Origin: Gammaproteobacteria bacterium
Lineage (GTDB): Bacteria; Pseudomonadota; Gammaproteobacteria; Pseudomonadales; Pseudohongiellaceae
Direction: 5' to 3'
DNA: 64,000 nucleotides
Assembly (NCBI GenBank): GCA_029245395.1
Contig: JAQWPL010000027.1
Coordinates: forward strand, 1-64,000
Positions 1 to 7,911 of this stretch are shown here, piece by piece. A model generated the notes under the pieces. That model searched no databases. It had not been told where the DNA came from and worked only from the letters and a program-made list of their open reading frames with translations. The translations under genes were made by a program, and so were the position numbers. Numbering within the stretch: position 1 is the stretch's first letter; each line of letters begins with the position of its first letter.

Positions 1-52
1 TGCGGGTTTTGCGCCGAATGGCTTTAACGAGTGCTTCAGGTGTATCGGTCAT
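1..52 (-). CDS. Start of an unidentified gene, cut by the window edge
   Basis: Only the first 17 codons are visible, reading MTDTPEALVKAIRRKTR. A CAGGAG Shine-Dalgarno sequence sits six bases before the ATG, so this looks like a true gene start. It lies 18 bp downstream of a 36-codon ORF on the same strand, so the two may share a transcript. The visible part is too short to name a family. Confidence 0.5.
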   Translation of the reverse strand, partial: MTDTPEALVKAIRRKTR

Positions 53-70
53 AGGTGACTCCTGTATTCA

Positions 71-181
71 TTATTGAATGTACCAGAAGTCTCCCTTAGT
101 ATTTAAGGCTAATTGGTCCCATATGTTCTGACGGGATACAAACAGGGGTATTGCAACTGCTGCAAGAAATTTTATTTTCAT
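71..181 (-). CDS. Possible 36-aa leader or small secreted peptide
   Basis: The ORF starts at ATG after a GGAG Shine-Dalgarno (8-base spacing) and reads MKIKFLAAVAIPLFVS..., a lysine-rich start followed by a hydrophobic stretch like a signal peptide. The rest, ending DFWYIQ, is not recognised. It lies 18 bp before the next gene on this strand, and an inverted repeat just upstream partly covers its ribosome site. It could be a leader peptide, a small exported peptide, or the leftover start of a broken secreted protein. Coding status is unproven. Confidence 0.35.
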   Translation of the reverse strand: MKIKFLAAVAIPLFVSRQNIWDQLALNTKGDFWYIQ

Positions 182-190
182 GGATTCACT

Positions 191-245
191 CCGGGTCTTT
201 GTTTTAGGGTCAATTGGATAATTGTATAGACCCGGCAAAGGCTAT
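191..245 (-). promoter_or_regulatory. Inverted repeat in the leader of the 36-aa ORF
   Basis: An 8-bp perfect inverted repeat, CCGGGTCT / AGACCCGG, is separated by 39 bases. On the minus strand the distal arm overlaps the Shine-Dalgarno of the 36-codon ORF, so folding could hide the ribosome site. It might equally act as a terminator for the esterase gene upstream. No known riboswitch was recognised. Confidence 0.3.
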
Positions 246-303
246 TTTCATTCATAAAAAATGCCAGCCTTCTTGCTTGATAGGGTGAACTTTAGGAGGG
301 TTT

Positions 304-957
304 TCAGCTACCCGGGAGAAGGGGGAGTAGAAACTGGTAGAGGTTGTCCGCAACAATCTTCGTCCCTTCCACATTGGGGTGGATACCATCGGACTGGTTA
401 AGCTCCGGGATAGCAGCGACATCCTGCAGCAAGAAGGGCATCAAGGGGATGTTGTAATCAGAAGCCAGATCAGTAAAAACGCTGGCAAAGGCTTCCGTGT
501 ATTCAGGGCCATAATTTGGAGGTATCAGCATACCGGTTAATACCACGCTCAGACTATTGGTATTGGCATAATCTATGGTTTTAATCAGATTGACTTTCAT
601 TTCCTCGACACTGAGGCCGCGCAGACCATCGTTAGCACCTAGAGAGAGCACAAGCAGATCTGGACGAGAGCGGATATACCACTGCAGCCGGCTCAAGCCG
701 CTGGCAGAAGTTGAGCCGCTGATGCCTGCATTGATGACCTGTATATGGCCCATGTCATCAGCCAGAAGTTTATTTTCAATCAGGCTCGGAAATGATTCTC
801 CGTCTTCCAGACCGAGGCCTTCTGTCAGTGAATCACCGAGGAACAAGACCGTGTACTGATCCTGAGCTTCCACGTTCTGTGCCGTAATTAATACAGAAAA
901 GAACAGCAAGGTAAGCGTTAGGAAAAGTCGATTGAAATGGCGATTGTTTATAGACAT
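304..957 (-). CDS. tesA: TesA-like arylesterase / lysophospholipase (SGNH hydrolase)
   Basis: This is a periplasmic SGNH/GDSL hydrolase expected to cleave acyl esters or thioesters. Block I is GDSLTEG with the nucleophile Ser, block III is GANDG with the oxyanion Asn, and block V is DGIHPN with the catalytic Asp and His. The chosen ATG gives a clear signal peptide (hydrophobic LFLTLTLLFFSVLI, cleavage near VEAQ). An in-frame ATG at 1014 would add 19 residues in front of it and is less likely. The length of about 217 aa suits TesA. No LolD-like ABC gene is seen divergent from it, unlike in many gammaproteobacteria. Confidence 0.85.
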   Translation of the reverse strand: MSINNRHFNRLFLTLTLLFFSVLITAQNVEAQDQYTVLFLGDSLTEGLGLEDGESFPSLIENKLLADDMGHIQVINAGISGSTSASGLSRLQWYIRSRPDLLVLSLGANDGLRGLSVEEMKVNLIKTIDYANTNSLSVVLTGMLIPPNYGPEYTEAFASVFTDLASDYNIPLMPFLLQDVAAIPELNQSDGIHPNVEGTKIVADNLYQFLLPLLPGS

Positions 958-1025
958 GAAAACAGTGTGTCCGGGATGAAAGCCTTGAAAAAGTGATACC
1001 ATTCTATCAAACATTTCTACTACGC

Positions 1026-1073
1026 ATAGTGAACTTAAATAGTGAACTTAAATAGTGATCTTAAATAGTGACC
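1026..1073. repeat. 13-bp tandem repeat, about 3.7 copies
   Basis: The unit ATAGTGAACTTAA repeats at exact 13-bp steps: two identical copies, one with a single change (GATC for GAAC), and a partial fourth. It lies in the divergent region between the esterase and the fumarase. A similar 13-bp pair containing AGTGAAC lies upstream of the TolC gene near 38.06 kb. Confidence 0.8.
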
Positions 1074-1142
1074 CTGGATACAAGAGATTCATTTCCTTTT
1101 TAGGGGCTTAAGTCAGAACAGGAGTCAACGGGAGCTATATCC

Positions 1143-2687
1143 ATGACCGTTATTCGCCAGGAAGATGTCATACAAAGTGTTGCCGATGCATTGCAGTTCA
1201 TTTCCTATTATCACCCACTAGACTATATCCAGGCAGTACACCGTGCCTGGGAAAGGGAAGAATCGCAGGCGGCAAAAGATGCTATGGCCCAAATTCTGAT
1301 CAATTCCCGTATGTGTGCAGAAGGCAAACGGCCAATTTGCCAGGACACAGGTATTGTCACTGTTTTTATCAAAGCTGGTATGATTATCCAATGGGAAGGC
1401 GACATGTCACTGGACGCTATGATCAATCAAGGCGTAAGGCAGGCCTATACTCATCCGGACAATGTTCTGAGAGCTTCCATTCTGAATGACCCTGCCGGAA
1501 CCAGAAAAAACACCGGTGATAACACGCCTGCCGTTATTCACACCACGCTAGTCCCTGGTAACACGCTGGAAATTGATGTCGCCGCAAAGGGTGGCGGTTC
1601 CGAGAACAAGTCCAGACTGGCCATGCTCAATCCCAGTGATGATATTGTGGAGTGGGTGCTCAAAACATTGCCGGGTATGGGCGCAGGCTGGTGCCCCCCC
1701 GGCATGCTTGGCATCGGCATCGGTGGCACAGCTGAAAAGGCCGCAGTAATGGCCAAGGAAGCCCTGATGGAGACTATCGATATTGATGAACTGCGTGCCC
1801 GTGGGCCGAATAACCGGATAGAAGAATTGCGCCTGGAAATCATGGACAAGGTCAATGATCTGGGCATTGGTGCCCAGGGCCTGGGTGGGTTGACCACTGT
1901 TGTGGATGTAAAGATTAAAGATTATCCCACCCATGCAGCATCACTGCCTGTTGCCATGATTCCAAACTGTGCGGCGACACGGCATATCCACTTTACCCTT
2001 GATGGAGCAGGGCCAGCAGAATTTGAGCAACCAAAGCTCAGTGATTGGCCTGAAATCACATGGGATGTGGGTCCTACCGCTCGCCGTGTCAATCTGGATA
2101 CGATCACGAGGGAAGAGATTGCTGAATGGAAACCCGGTGAAACACTGCTCCTCTCAGGCACTATGCTCACGGGTCGAGATGCAGCACATAAACGCATCCT
2201 GCAGTTGCTGGACAGTGGTGAAGGGCTGCCGAATGGTGTGGATTTAAAAGACAAGTTTATCTACTACGTGGGACCGGTTGATCCGGTGCGCGATGAGGTG
2301 GTAGGTCCCGCTGGTCCGACAACAGCAACCCGTATGGACAAGTTTACCGAGGCTATGCTGGAAAAAGCCGGCATCATGGGCATGATCGGAAAAGCAGAAC
2401 GGGGTCAAGTCGCCATAGACGCCATTAAAAAACACAAAGCGGTGTATCTGATGGCGGTGGGCGGTGCGGCTTATTTGGTGTCCAAAGCCATTCGCAAGGC
2501 GCGCATAGTGGCCTTTGAAGATTTGGGCATGGAAGCTATTCATGAATTCGTGGTGGATGAAATGCCAGTAACCGTTGCCGTGGATGTGAATGGAATCTCC
2601 GTACATCAGACTGGACCGGCTGAATGGTTAGAAAAAATAAAGCAGGCAAAACCAGTCGAAGTACTGGAATCTTCGCCAACGGAGTAA
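1143..2687 (+). CDS. fumA: Fumarate hydratase, class I (iron-sulfur)
   Basis: A class I fumarase that interconverts fumarate and malate in the TCA cycle using a [4Fe-4S] cluster. The protein is 514 aa, a single chain with both domains (E. coli FumA is about 548). Three cysteines in conserved settings are the likely cluster ligands: C66 in RPICQDTG, C184 in GAGWCPPGMLG and C276 in IPNCAATRHIH. The ATG follows a GGGAG ribosome site. It opens a run of plus-strand catabolic genes whose inferred products are pyruvate and oxaloacetate, so a TCA enzyme here makes sense. Whether it belongs to the same transcript is uncertain, because a hairpin follows it. Confidence 0.95.
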   Translation: MTVIRQEDVIQSVADALQFISYYHPLDYIQAVHRAWEREESQAAKDAMAQILINSRMCAEGKRPICQDTGIVTVFIKAGMIIQWEGDMSLDAMINQGVRQAYTHPDNVLRASILNDPAGTRKNTGDNTPAVIHTTLVPGNTLEIDVAAKGGGSENKSRLAMLNPSDDIVEWVLKTLPGMGAGWCPPGMLGIGIGGTAEKAAVMAKEALMETIDIDELRARGPNNRIEELRLEIMDKVNDLGIGAQGLGGLTTVVDVKIKDYPTHAASLPVAMIPNCAATRHIHFTLDGAGPAEFEQPKLSDWPEITWDVGPTARRVNLDTITREEIAEWKPGETLLLSGTMLTGRDAAHKRILQLLDSGEGLPNGVDLKDKFIYYVGPVDPVRDEVVGPAGPTTATRMDKFTEAMLEKAGIMGMIGKAERGQVAIDAIKKHKAVYLMAVGGAAYLVSKAIRKARIVAFEDLGMEAIHEFVVDEMPVTVAVDVNGISVHQTGPAEWLEKIKQAKPVEVLESSPTE

Positions 2688-2720
2688 GTCGTTGTAATTC
2701 CTCTCCCGTTTGATGTAAAA

Positions 2721-2746
2721 CCGGTCTTTCGTGATATAAAGACCGG
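2721..2746 (+). terminator. Hairpin between fumarase and PQQ dehydrogenase
   Basis: A 9-bp perfect stem, CCGGTCTTT / AAAGACCGG, with an 8-base loop. No uninterrupted T-tract follows (GATTTATT), so it may be a weak terminator, an attenuator or an RNA-stability element. Confidence 0.45.
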
Positions 2747-2768
2747 GATTTATTCGTAGGGGAACACT

Positions 2769-4967
2769 TTGAAAATATTAGCTATTACCGTCTTCAGCAT
2801 TCTGCTGGGTTTATTGCCCGGTCAATCTCTGCTTGCCCAGACTGCTGATCTTGCCAACGGGGAAAATGTGTTTCGGGAATTCTGCACCCGCTGTCATATC
2901 CCGTTTGAACTTCGCACCAGGCTCAGCAACGACTGGCTGGGATACCCTGCCAGTGATCTGCTGCAACGAATAATAACCACAATGCCAGGTGAAGCTGCCG
3001 GGACATTGTCGGATCAACAATATCTGGATGTAACAGCCTATGTTTTAAATCTTGGTGGTGTGGATACGGGCCCGAATCCTGATCTTGACTCCCTTGCTGC
3101 GCTGACGATTGTGCCTGTTAGTCAGGATTCTGAAACTGCTGCGCCGGAAACACCCTGGGCTCATTTCAATGGCAGTTCAGGATCAACCCGTTATTCTTCT
3201 CTTGACCAGATTAACCGAGAAAATTTTTCTGACCTTGAAATTTCCTGGCGTTGGAACACCACAAATATCGGACCCTTCCCTGAAGGAGTGAGCGTCACAT
3301 CACCGCTGATGGTAAATGGTGTGTTGTTTGCTACAGCCGGCACGACTCGTAATGTGGCAGCACTGGATGCTGAGACCGGGCAGTTACTCTGGCTCTGGCG
3401 CCCACAGGAAGGAGAGCGGTTTGACGCGGCACCGAGAAAAGGCTCCGGTAAAAGTCTGTCTTATTGGTCAGACGGTGTGCGGGAAGCAATTTTTACTGTG
3501 ACACCTGGCTACTATCTGGTGGCATTAAATGCTCGCACTGGTTTGCCAGTAGAAGATTTTGGCGCCGGTGGTTGGGTGGATCTACAGCAGGGATTGCGAC
3601 TGGGGCCGGGCCGGGAAGATCTTGATATTGGTCTGAGCTTTCCACCCTTGGTAGTGGACAATGTAGTGGTTGTGGGAGCATCCCATGCTGTGTCAATGCG
3701 CCCACCAAGCTCTGCCAATGTGAAAGGGGATATCCGTGGCTACGATGCCATTTCCGGAGAGTTGTTGTGGACCTTCCATACTATCCCCGAACCGGATGAA
3801 TTTGGTGCAGAAACCTGGCTGGGTAACTCGGCGGAATATACGGGAAATGCCGGGGTCTGGAGCCATATGTCCGCTGACCCTGAATTAGGATTGGTATACC
3901 TGCCGGTGGAAACGCCTACGGGGGACGTTTATGGCGGCGATCGGCCTGGCGATAACCTGTTTGCCAATACCCTGGTGGCGCTGGATTACCGGACCGGTGA
4001 AGTGGCCTGGTATAACCAGTTGATTCACCATGATATCTGGGACTGGGACAACCCTGCTGCGCCTCTGCTGACGGACATGCCTGATGGCCGGAAACTGATT
4101 GTTCAGTTAACCAAGCAGGGCATCGCCTATGTCTTTGACCGTGTCACAGGTGAGCCGGTTTGGGATATGGTGGAAAGACCGGTACCGCAATCCGATGTGC
4201 CCGGAGAATCCACATCACTGACCCAACCCTTTCCCACCAAACCGCCACCTTTTGTTCGTCACGGCATGAGCGTGGATGAATTAATCGATTTCACCCCCGA
4301 ACTTCGGCAAAAAGCGGAAGCCTTATTGGGTCAGTACCGCTATGGACCCATCTTCACTCCAGCTTCTCTGGCCGATGATCCGTCCGGCACGAAAGGCACA
4401 ATGCACCTGCCCAGTGTTATCGGCGGTGCCAACTGGCCGGGTGGTGCCTATGATCCTGAAACTGGAATGCTTTATGCCACCTCCCGGGAAATGGTGTCAC
4501 TGATGAGCTTGGTTCCGGGTGGGGATGTGTCCTCAGTGACTTATATATCAGGCGGCGGCAGCACCACTGTCGATGGCCTGCCGTTGATTAAGCCACCCTG
4601 GGGTCGAATTACAGCCATTGATTTGAATACTGGTGAAGAGAGCTGGTGGGTCCCTAATGCGGATACGCCAGAAAACGTACTGAACCACCCGGCATTAGCG
4701 GGAGTGGAATTGCCCAGGACGGGTATCTCGAGTCCGGTTGGCATACTGCTGACTAAATCCCTTCTCATAAGTGGTGAAGGTAATGCAGGCAGGCCGATAC
4801 TGCGGGCACACGACAAAGCCAGCGGTGACATTCTTGCTGAAATTGCTTTGCCTGGTACTCAAACCGGTATGCCCATGACTTACATGTTGGATAATAAACA
4901 ATACCTTGTACTCACAGTTAGCGGTGGAGGGCGGTCAGAAATTATCGCTCTTACACTACCAGACTGA
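2769..4967 (+). CDS. PQQ-dependent dehydrogenase with N-terminal cytochrome c domain
   Basis: A periplasmic quinohemoprotein expected to oxidise an alcohol or sugar with PQQ and pass electrons to its own heme c. It starts at TTG after AGGGGAA and has a signal peptide of about 24 residues. A heme c site CTRCH lies at residues 39-43, with a later Met (TTMPGEAAG) as possible axial ligand. The rest is an eight-bladed quinoprotein propeller with the HHDIWDWDNPAAP motif, whose Asp is the usual catalytic base. Having the heme at the N-terminus is the reverse of the second PQQ enzyme in this window. The substrate is unknown. Its place before the aldolase and dioxygenase genes suggests it prepares substrates for that pathway. 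Confidence 0.88.
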   Translation: MKILAITVFSILLGLLPGQSLLAQTADLANGENVFREFCTRCHIPFELRTRLSNDWLGYPASDLLQRIITTMPGEAAGTLSDQQYLDVTAYVLNLGGVDTGPNPDLDSLAALTIVPVSQDSETAAPETPWAHFNGSSGSTRYSSLDQINRENFSDLEISWRWNTTNIGPFPEGVSVTSPLMVNGVLFATAGTTRNVAALDAETGQLLWLWRPQEGERFDAAPRKGSGKSLSYWSDGVREAIFTVTPGYYLVALNARTGLPVEDFGAGGWVDLQQGLRLGPGREDLDIGLSFPPLVVDNVVVVGASHAVSMRPPSSANVKGDIRGYDAISGELLWTFHTIPEPDEFGAETWLGNSAEYTGNAGVWSHMSADPELGLVYLPVETPTGDVYGGDRPGDNLFANTLVALDYRTGEVAWYNQLIHHDIWDWDNPAAPLLTDMPDGRKLIVQLTKQGIAYVFDRVTGEPVWDMVERPVPQSDVPGESTSLTQPFPTKPPPFVRHGMSVDELIDFTPELRQKAEALLGQYRYGPIFTPASLADDPSGTKGTMHLPSVIGGANWPGGAYDPETGMLYATSREMVSLMSLVPGGDVSSVTYISGGGSTTVDGLPLIKPPWGRITAIDLNTGEESWWVPNADTPENVLNHPALAGVELPRTGISSPVGILLTKSLLISGEGNAGRPILRAHDKASGDILAEIALPGTQTGMPMTYMLDNKQYLVLTVSGGGRSEIIALTLPD

Positions 4968-5006
4968 TCTGGTATGATTTTTTTCTAATAAACCTGAATT
5001 AATGAG

Positions 5007-5675
5007 ATGACATTGAAAGAACGAGAAACCCTGGTAGCACGGCTTGAAAAACTTGACGCCTGTGCAGTATCCGATGCACTGGATTCACTTCAGTTATCTG
5101 GTGCCCATTCCGGCATTCCCCGGCGTTCAACCAACAAGCGAATTGCCGGAACAGTGCAGACTGTCAAATTACATGACGAGGAACCACAGGGTGGCACCAA
5201 ACGTCATCTTGGTACTGCGGCTATTGAATCCGCTGATGGATTGACTGTTATTGTGGTTGAACAGCGTACTGGCATTGATTGTGCAGGCTGGGGCGGGGTG
5301 CTAGCCAATGCCGCCAAGGCGAAGGGTGTGCGCGGCGTGGTTATGGAAGGGCCTGCGAGAGACATTGATGAATACGAGGAAATCGGTTTTCCGGTATTTT
5401 CACGCTTCACCACACCGCACACGGCAAGGGGCAGGGTCTGGGAACAATCTTTTGGTGAGCCCGTAAAAGTTGGAGACGCCACTGTATCAGCAGGTGACTA
5501 TGTCATTGCCGATGGTAGCGGCGTGGTGTTTATTGATGCAGACAGGGCTGAAGAAATTATCAGCATTGCAGAAAAGATTGCAGAAAAAGAGCGGCTCATG
5601 ACAGCTGATGTGTTGAAGGGAAAACCGGTTTCCGAAGTTATGGGTACCAATTACGAAACTATGCTGAATAAATAG
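5007..5675 (+). CDS. RraA / HMG-aldolase family protein, copy 1
   Basis: Belongs to the RraA-like fold, which includes the metal-dependent 4-hydroxy-4-methyl-2-oxoglutarate / 4-carboxy-4-hydroxy-2-oxoadipate aldolases (the last step of protocatechuate 4,5-cleavage) as well as RNase E regulators. The 222-aa protein has the WGGVLANAA loop and GPARDIDE, keeping the Arg-Asp pair used for pyruvate and metal binding in the aldolases. That pair and the nearby LigJ-like and LigB-like genes favour an aldolase role over RNase E inhibition. A second, diverged copy follows 46 bp later. Confidence 0.8.
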   Translation: MTLKERETLVARLEKLDACAVSDALDSLQLSGAHSGIPRRSTNKRIAGTVQTVKLHDEEPQGGTKRHLGTAAIESADGLTVIVVEQRTGIDCAGWGGVLANAAKAKGVRGVVMEGPARDIDEYEEIGFPVFSRFTTPHTARGRVWEQSFGEPVKVGDATVSAGDYVIADGSGVVFIDADRAEEIISIAEKIAEKERLMTADVLKGKPVSEVMGTNYETMLNK

Positions 5676-5721
5676 CTCGACAAAAAATAATTTAGTACCG
5701 AATAAACTGGAAAGAAATTGC

Positions 5722-6378
5722 ATGTCTGATTTAAATGTTGAACGCGCAAGCAAACTGGATACTGCCACCCTAAGTGACGCCCTGGATAAACTACGCATAA
5801 GTGGGCAGTGCCTGGGCATTAAACCCAGGAACCATGATTTTCGTTTGGCTGGGCGTGCCTATACCGTACTCTATGGCCCGCTGGATGCTGATAATCCTGG
5901 CACGGTGGGCGATTTCATCGACAAGTTGGATGCGGGGTCAGTGGTTGTCATTGATAACGGGGGCCGGGAAGATGCTACCGTCTGGGGTGATATTCTTACC
6001 TACCTTGCTGACAAAAAAGGCCTGGCAGGGACAGTAATTGATGGAGCCTGCAGGGATGTGCACCTATGCTTGAAACTGGGTTATCCCATGTATAGTCGCT
6101 CCTATTCGATGCGCACTGGAAAGGACAGGGTTCAGGTAGATGGAGAGCAAGTACCGGTTAATATTGGTGATGCGAGGGTATTGCCTGGTGATTTAATTCG
6201 CGGCGATGCAGATGGCGTTGTGTGTGTTCCGGCCTCAAGAGAAGATGAAGTACTGGACACCGCCGAAGCTATAGATGCTGCTGAAAATAAAATTCGGGCT
6301 TATTTAGAAGAAGGAAAAACTATTGCAGAGGCGAGGAAAGAGATGAAGTATCATTCTTTGCAGACTCCTGAAAATTAA
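5722..6378 (+). CDS. RraA / HMG-aldolase family protein, copy 2
   Basis: The second RraA-fold protein, 218 aa and clearly diverged from its neighbour. It keeps WGDILTYLA and DGACRDVH with the Arg-Asp pair expected in pyruvate aldolases. The C-terminus is a charged helix (ENKIRAYLEEGKT). The two copies may form a mixed complex or act on different keto acids. They are probably co-transcribed: the gap is 46 bp and both lie in the same plus-strand run. Confidence 0.8.
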   Translation: MSDLNVERASKLDTATLSDALDKLRISGQCLGIKPRNHDFRLAGRAYTVLYGPLDADNPGTVGDFIDKLDAGSVVVIDNGGREDATVWGDILTYLADKKGLAGTVIDGACRDVHLCLKLGYPMYSRSYSMRTGKDRVQVDGEQVPVNIGDARVLPGDLIRGDADGVVCVPASREDEVLDTAEAIDAAENKIRAYLEEGKTIAEARKEMKYHSLQTPEN

Positions 6379-6381
6379 TAA

Positions 6382-6633
6382 ATGTTTATTTTCATTTTTA
6401 ATAAAACACCAAAACCAATTTGGAAAATAATCGCCATAGTGATTGTTGTTATTGCCGCTCCAGATATTATTATTGGCATGGAGTTCATGGCATTTGCAAA
6501 TCTACTTGGAGTAGATTTTTTTGTGCTTATGTATTTGTCCGGGTTATTAGTTTACCTGCAGCCTCTAATAAATGGATTGCAAAAATTTTGGAACAGCTAT
6601 TTTTCAGGCTATAAAAATACAACGATCGGCTAG
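6382..6633 (+). CDS. Small predicted membrane protein of unknown function
   Basis: An 83-aa ORF whose ATG lies three bases after the stop of the aldolase-like gene, so translation could restart there; no clear Shine-Dalgarno is seen. It has two hydrophobic stretches, about residues 14-32 (IWKIIAIVIVVIAAPDIII) and 36-60, so it would be an inner-membrane hairpin protein. It is more AT-rich than its neighbours. The family is not recognised. It may help transport or anchor something in this pathway, or it may not be real. Confidence 0.5.
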   Translation: MFIFIFNKTPKPIWKIIAIVIVVIAAPDIIIGMEFMAFANLLGVDFFVLMYLSGLLVYLQPLINGLQKFWNSYFSGYKNTTIG

Positions 6634-6808
6634 GACCTAATTTGCTTTAAATTTATTCTGCATGATTTTTTAATATGTAGATTTCACTTTATTATTTTCA
6701 CCCTAGCCTTGAGTTCGGGTATGTATTGGATCTTTGCACAAATCTTGATTTTTTCATAAATGAAGTACCAGATTAGTTAATTTTTTTGAGAAATATAGGG
6801 GAAGACTT
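6634..6808. other. AT-rich intergenic gap
   Basis: About 175 bp of AT-rich sequence with no ORF and no hairpin with a T-tract. A promoter for the hydratase and dioxygenase genes could lie here, but no box stands out. Confidence 0.4.
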
Positions 6809-7834
6809 TTGATTATTGATTGCCATGCGCATGTAAGCGCACCACCACAGCTAGGCGGTTATAAAGCCGGTCTTGTCAGCCATCGTGGTTCCCATGGTCG
6901 GGGAGCCGTAAAATATACCGATGAACAGTTAATTGCCGCATGGAATAGAAAGGAGATGGCCCCTTGCGGACATCTCGAGCACATGGCTAATAATGGCCTG
7001 GACATGCAGCTTATTTCGCCGCGTCCGTTTCAAACAATGCATTCAGAAAAACCAGGTTTCCTGGTCGAATGGTATATCCATGAAGTGAACAAGATCATTG
7101 CTGATAGCGTTCGCCTGATGCCAGATAAATTTTTTGGTGTGGGCGGTTTGCCCCAGCAGGGGGGAGAGCCGGTAGAGGTGGTTTTTGAAGAGATGGAGCA
7201 TTGCGTCAAGGAATACGGCTTTAAGGGATTTCTGCTTAATCCTGACCCCTATGAAAACGACGGCAACAAGGCCCCTCCAATGGGTGACAAGTACTGGTAT
7301 CCACTCTATGAAAAAGCCTGTGAATACGATGTGCCGTTGCATATTCATACGGCAGGTTCGCGCAATCCTCAAAGAGAACCCTACAGCCTGTATTTTGTGA
7401 ATGAAGAAACTACCGCTGTATACGGCTTTGTGAATTCTTCTGTGTTTGAAGATTTTCCAGGTTTGAAGATCGTGGTTTCACACGGTGGTGGTGCCATGCC
7501 CTACCAAATAGGACGTTTTAATGCCGGCTCCGCCCGCTCTGGTGCGCAAGGTTCGACTAGCAAAGGCCTTTTTGTCGATCGCATGCGTAAGATGTATTTC
7601 GATACGGTTCTGTACAGCAAGGAGTCGCTTGAGATGCTGATCAATGTTGTTGGTGTGGACCAAGTGCTTTATGGCTCAGAGTGTCCTGGCGTTGGTTCCT
7701 CTGTCAACGAGGATACTGGAGAATGCTACGACAAGACGGTTCCGATCATTGACAGCATTGACTGGCTATCCGATGAAGACAAAGAAAAGATTTTTTCCGG
7801 AAATGCGAAAAAAGTATTTAATCTGGATATTTAG
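6809..7834 (+). CDS. Amidohydrolase, 4-oxalomesaconate hydratase (LigJ)-like
   Basis: A metal-dependent amidohydrolase-fold enzyme. TTG start after AGGGGAAG. Metal ligands are visible: H6 and H8 in DCHAHV, H178 in PLHIH, H225 in SHGGG, and E291 in YGSECPG. A Glu in this last motif, where ACMSD-type decarboxylases have Asp, and the 341-aa length match the LigJ hydratases that act just before the RraA-type aldolase in protocatechuate/gallate 4,5-cleavage. The adjacent aldolase and extradiol dioxygenase genes support this. An ACMSD-like decarboxylase remains possible. Confidence 0.8.
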   Translation: MIIDCHAHVSAPPQLGGYKAGLVSHRGSHGRGAVKYTDEQLIAAWNRKEMAPCGHLEHMANNGLDMQLISPRPFQTMHSEKPGFLVEWYIHEVNKIIADSVRLMPDKFFGVGGLPQQGGEPVEVVFEEMEHCVKEYGFKGFLLNPDPYENDGNKAPPMGDKYWYPLYEKACEYDVPLHIHTAGSRNPQREPYSLYFVNEETTAVYGFVNSSVFEDFPGLKIVVSHGGGAMPYQIGRFNAGSARSGAQGSTSKGLFVDRMRKMYFDTVLYSKESLEMLINVVGVDQVLYGSECPGVGSSVNEDTGECYDKTVPIIDSIDWLSDEDKEKIFSGNAKKVFNLDI

Positions 7835-7878
7835 GCTCCGGTAGGAGCCACGGGACAGACCCGGCATGACTCTGTCCC
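7834..7878 (+). promoter_or_regulatory. Two consecutive hairpins between hydratase and dioxygenase
   Basis: The first is GGCTCC-GGTA-GGAGCC, a perfect stem-loop that overlaps the hydratase stop region. The second has an 8-bp stem, GGGACAGA / TCTGTCCC, with an 11-base loop. No T-tract follows, so these probably stabilise or separate transcript segments rather than terminate. Confidence 0.4.
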
Positions 7879-7911
7879 TGATAGTTAACTTTTAATAACA
7901 GGAATTACTAG

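Noticed and set aside
1538-1934. Overlapping antisense frames of 119 and 128 codons inside the fumarase gene
   Set aside because: They lie wholly within a strongly coding gene, have no ribosome site and no recognisable domains.
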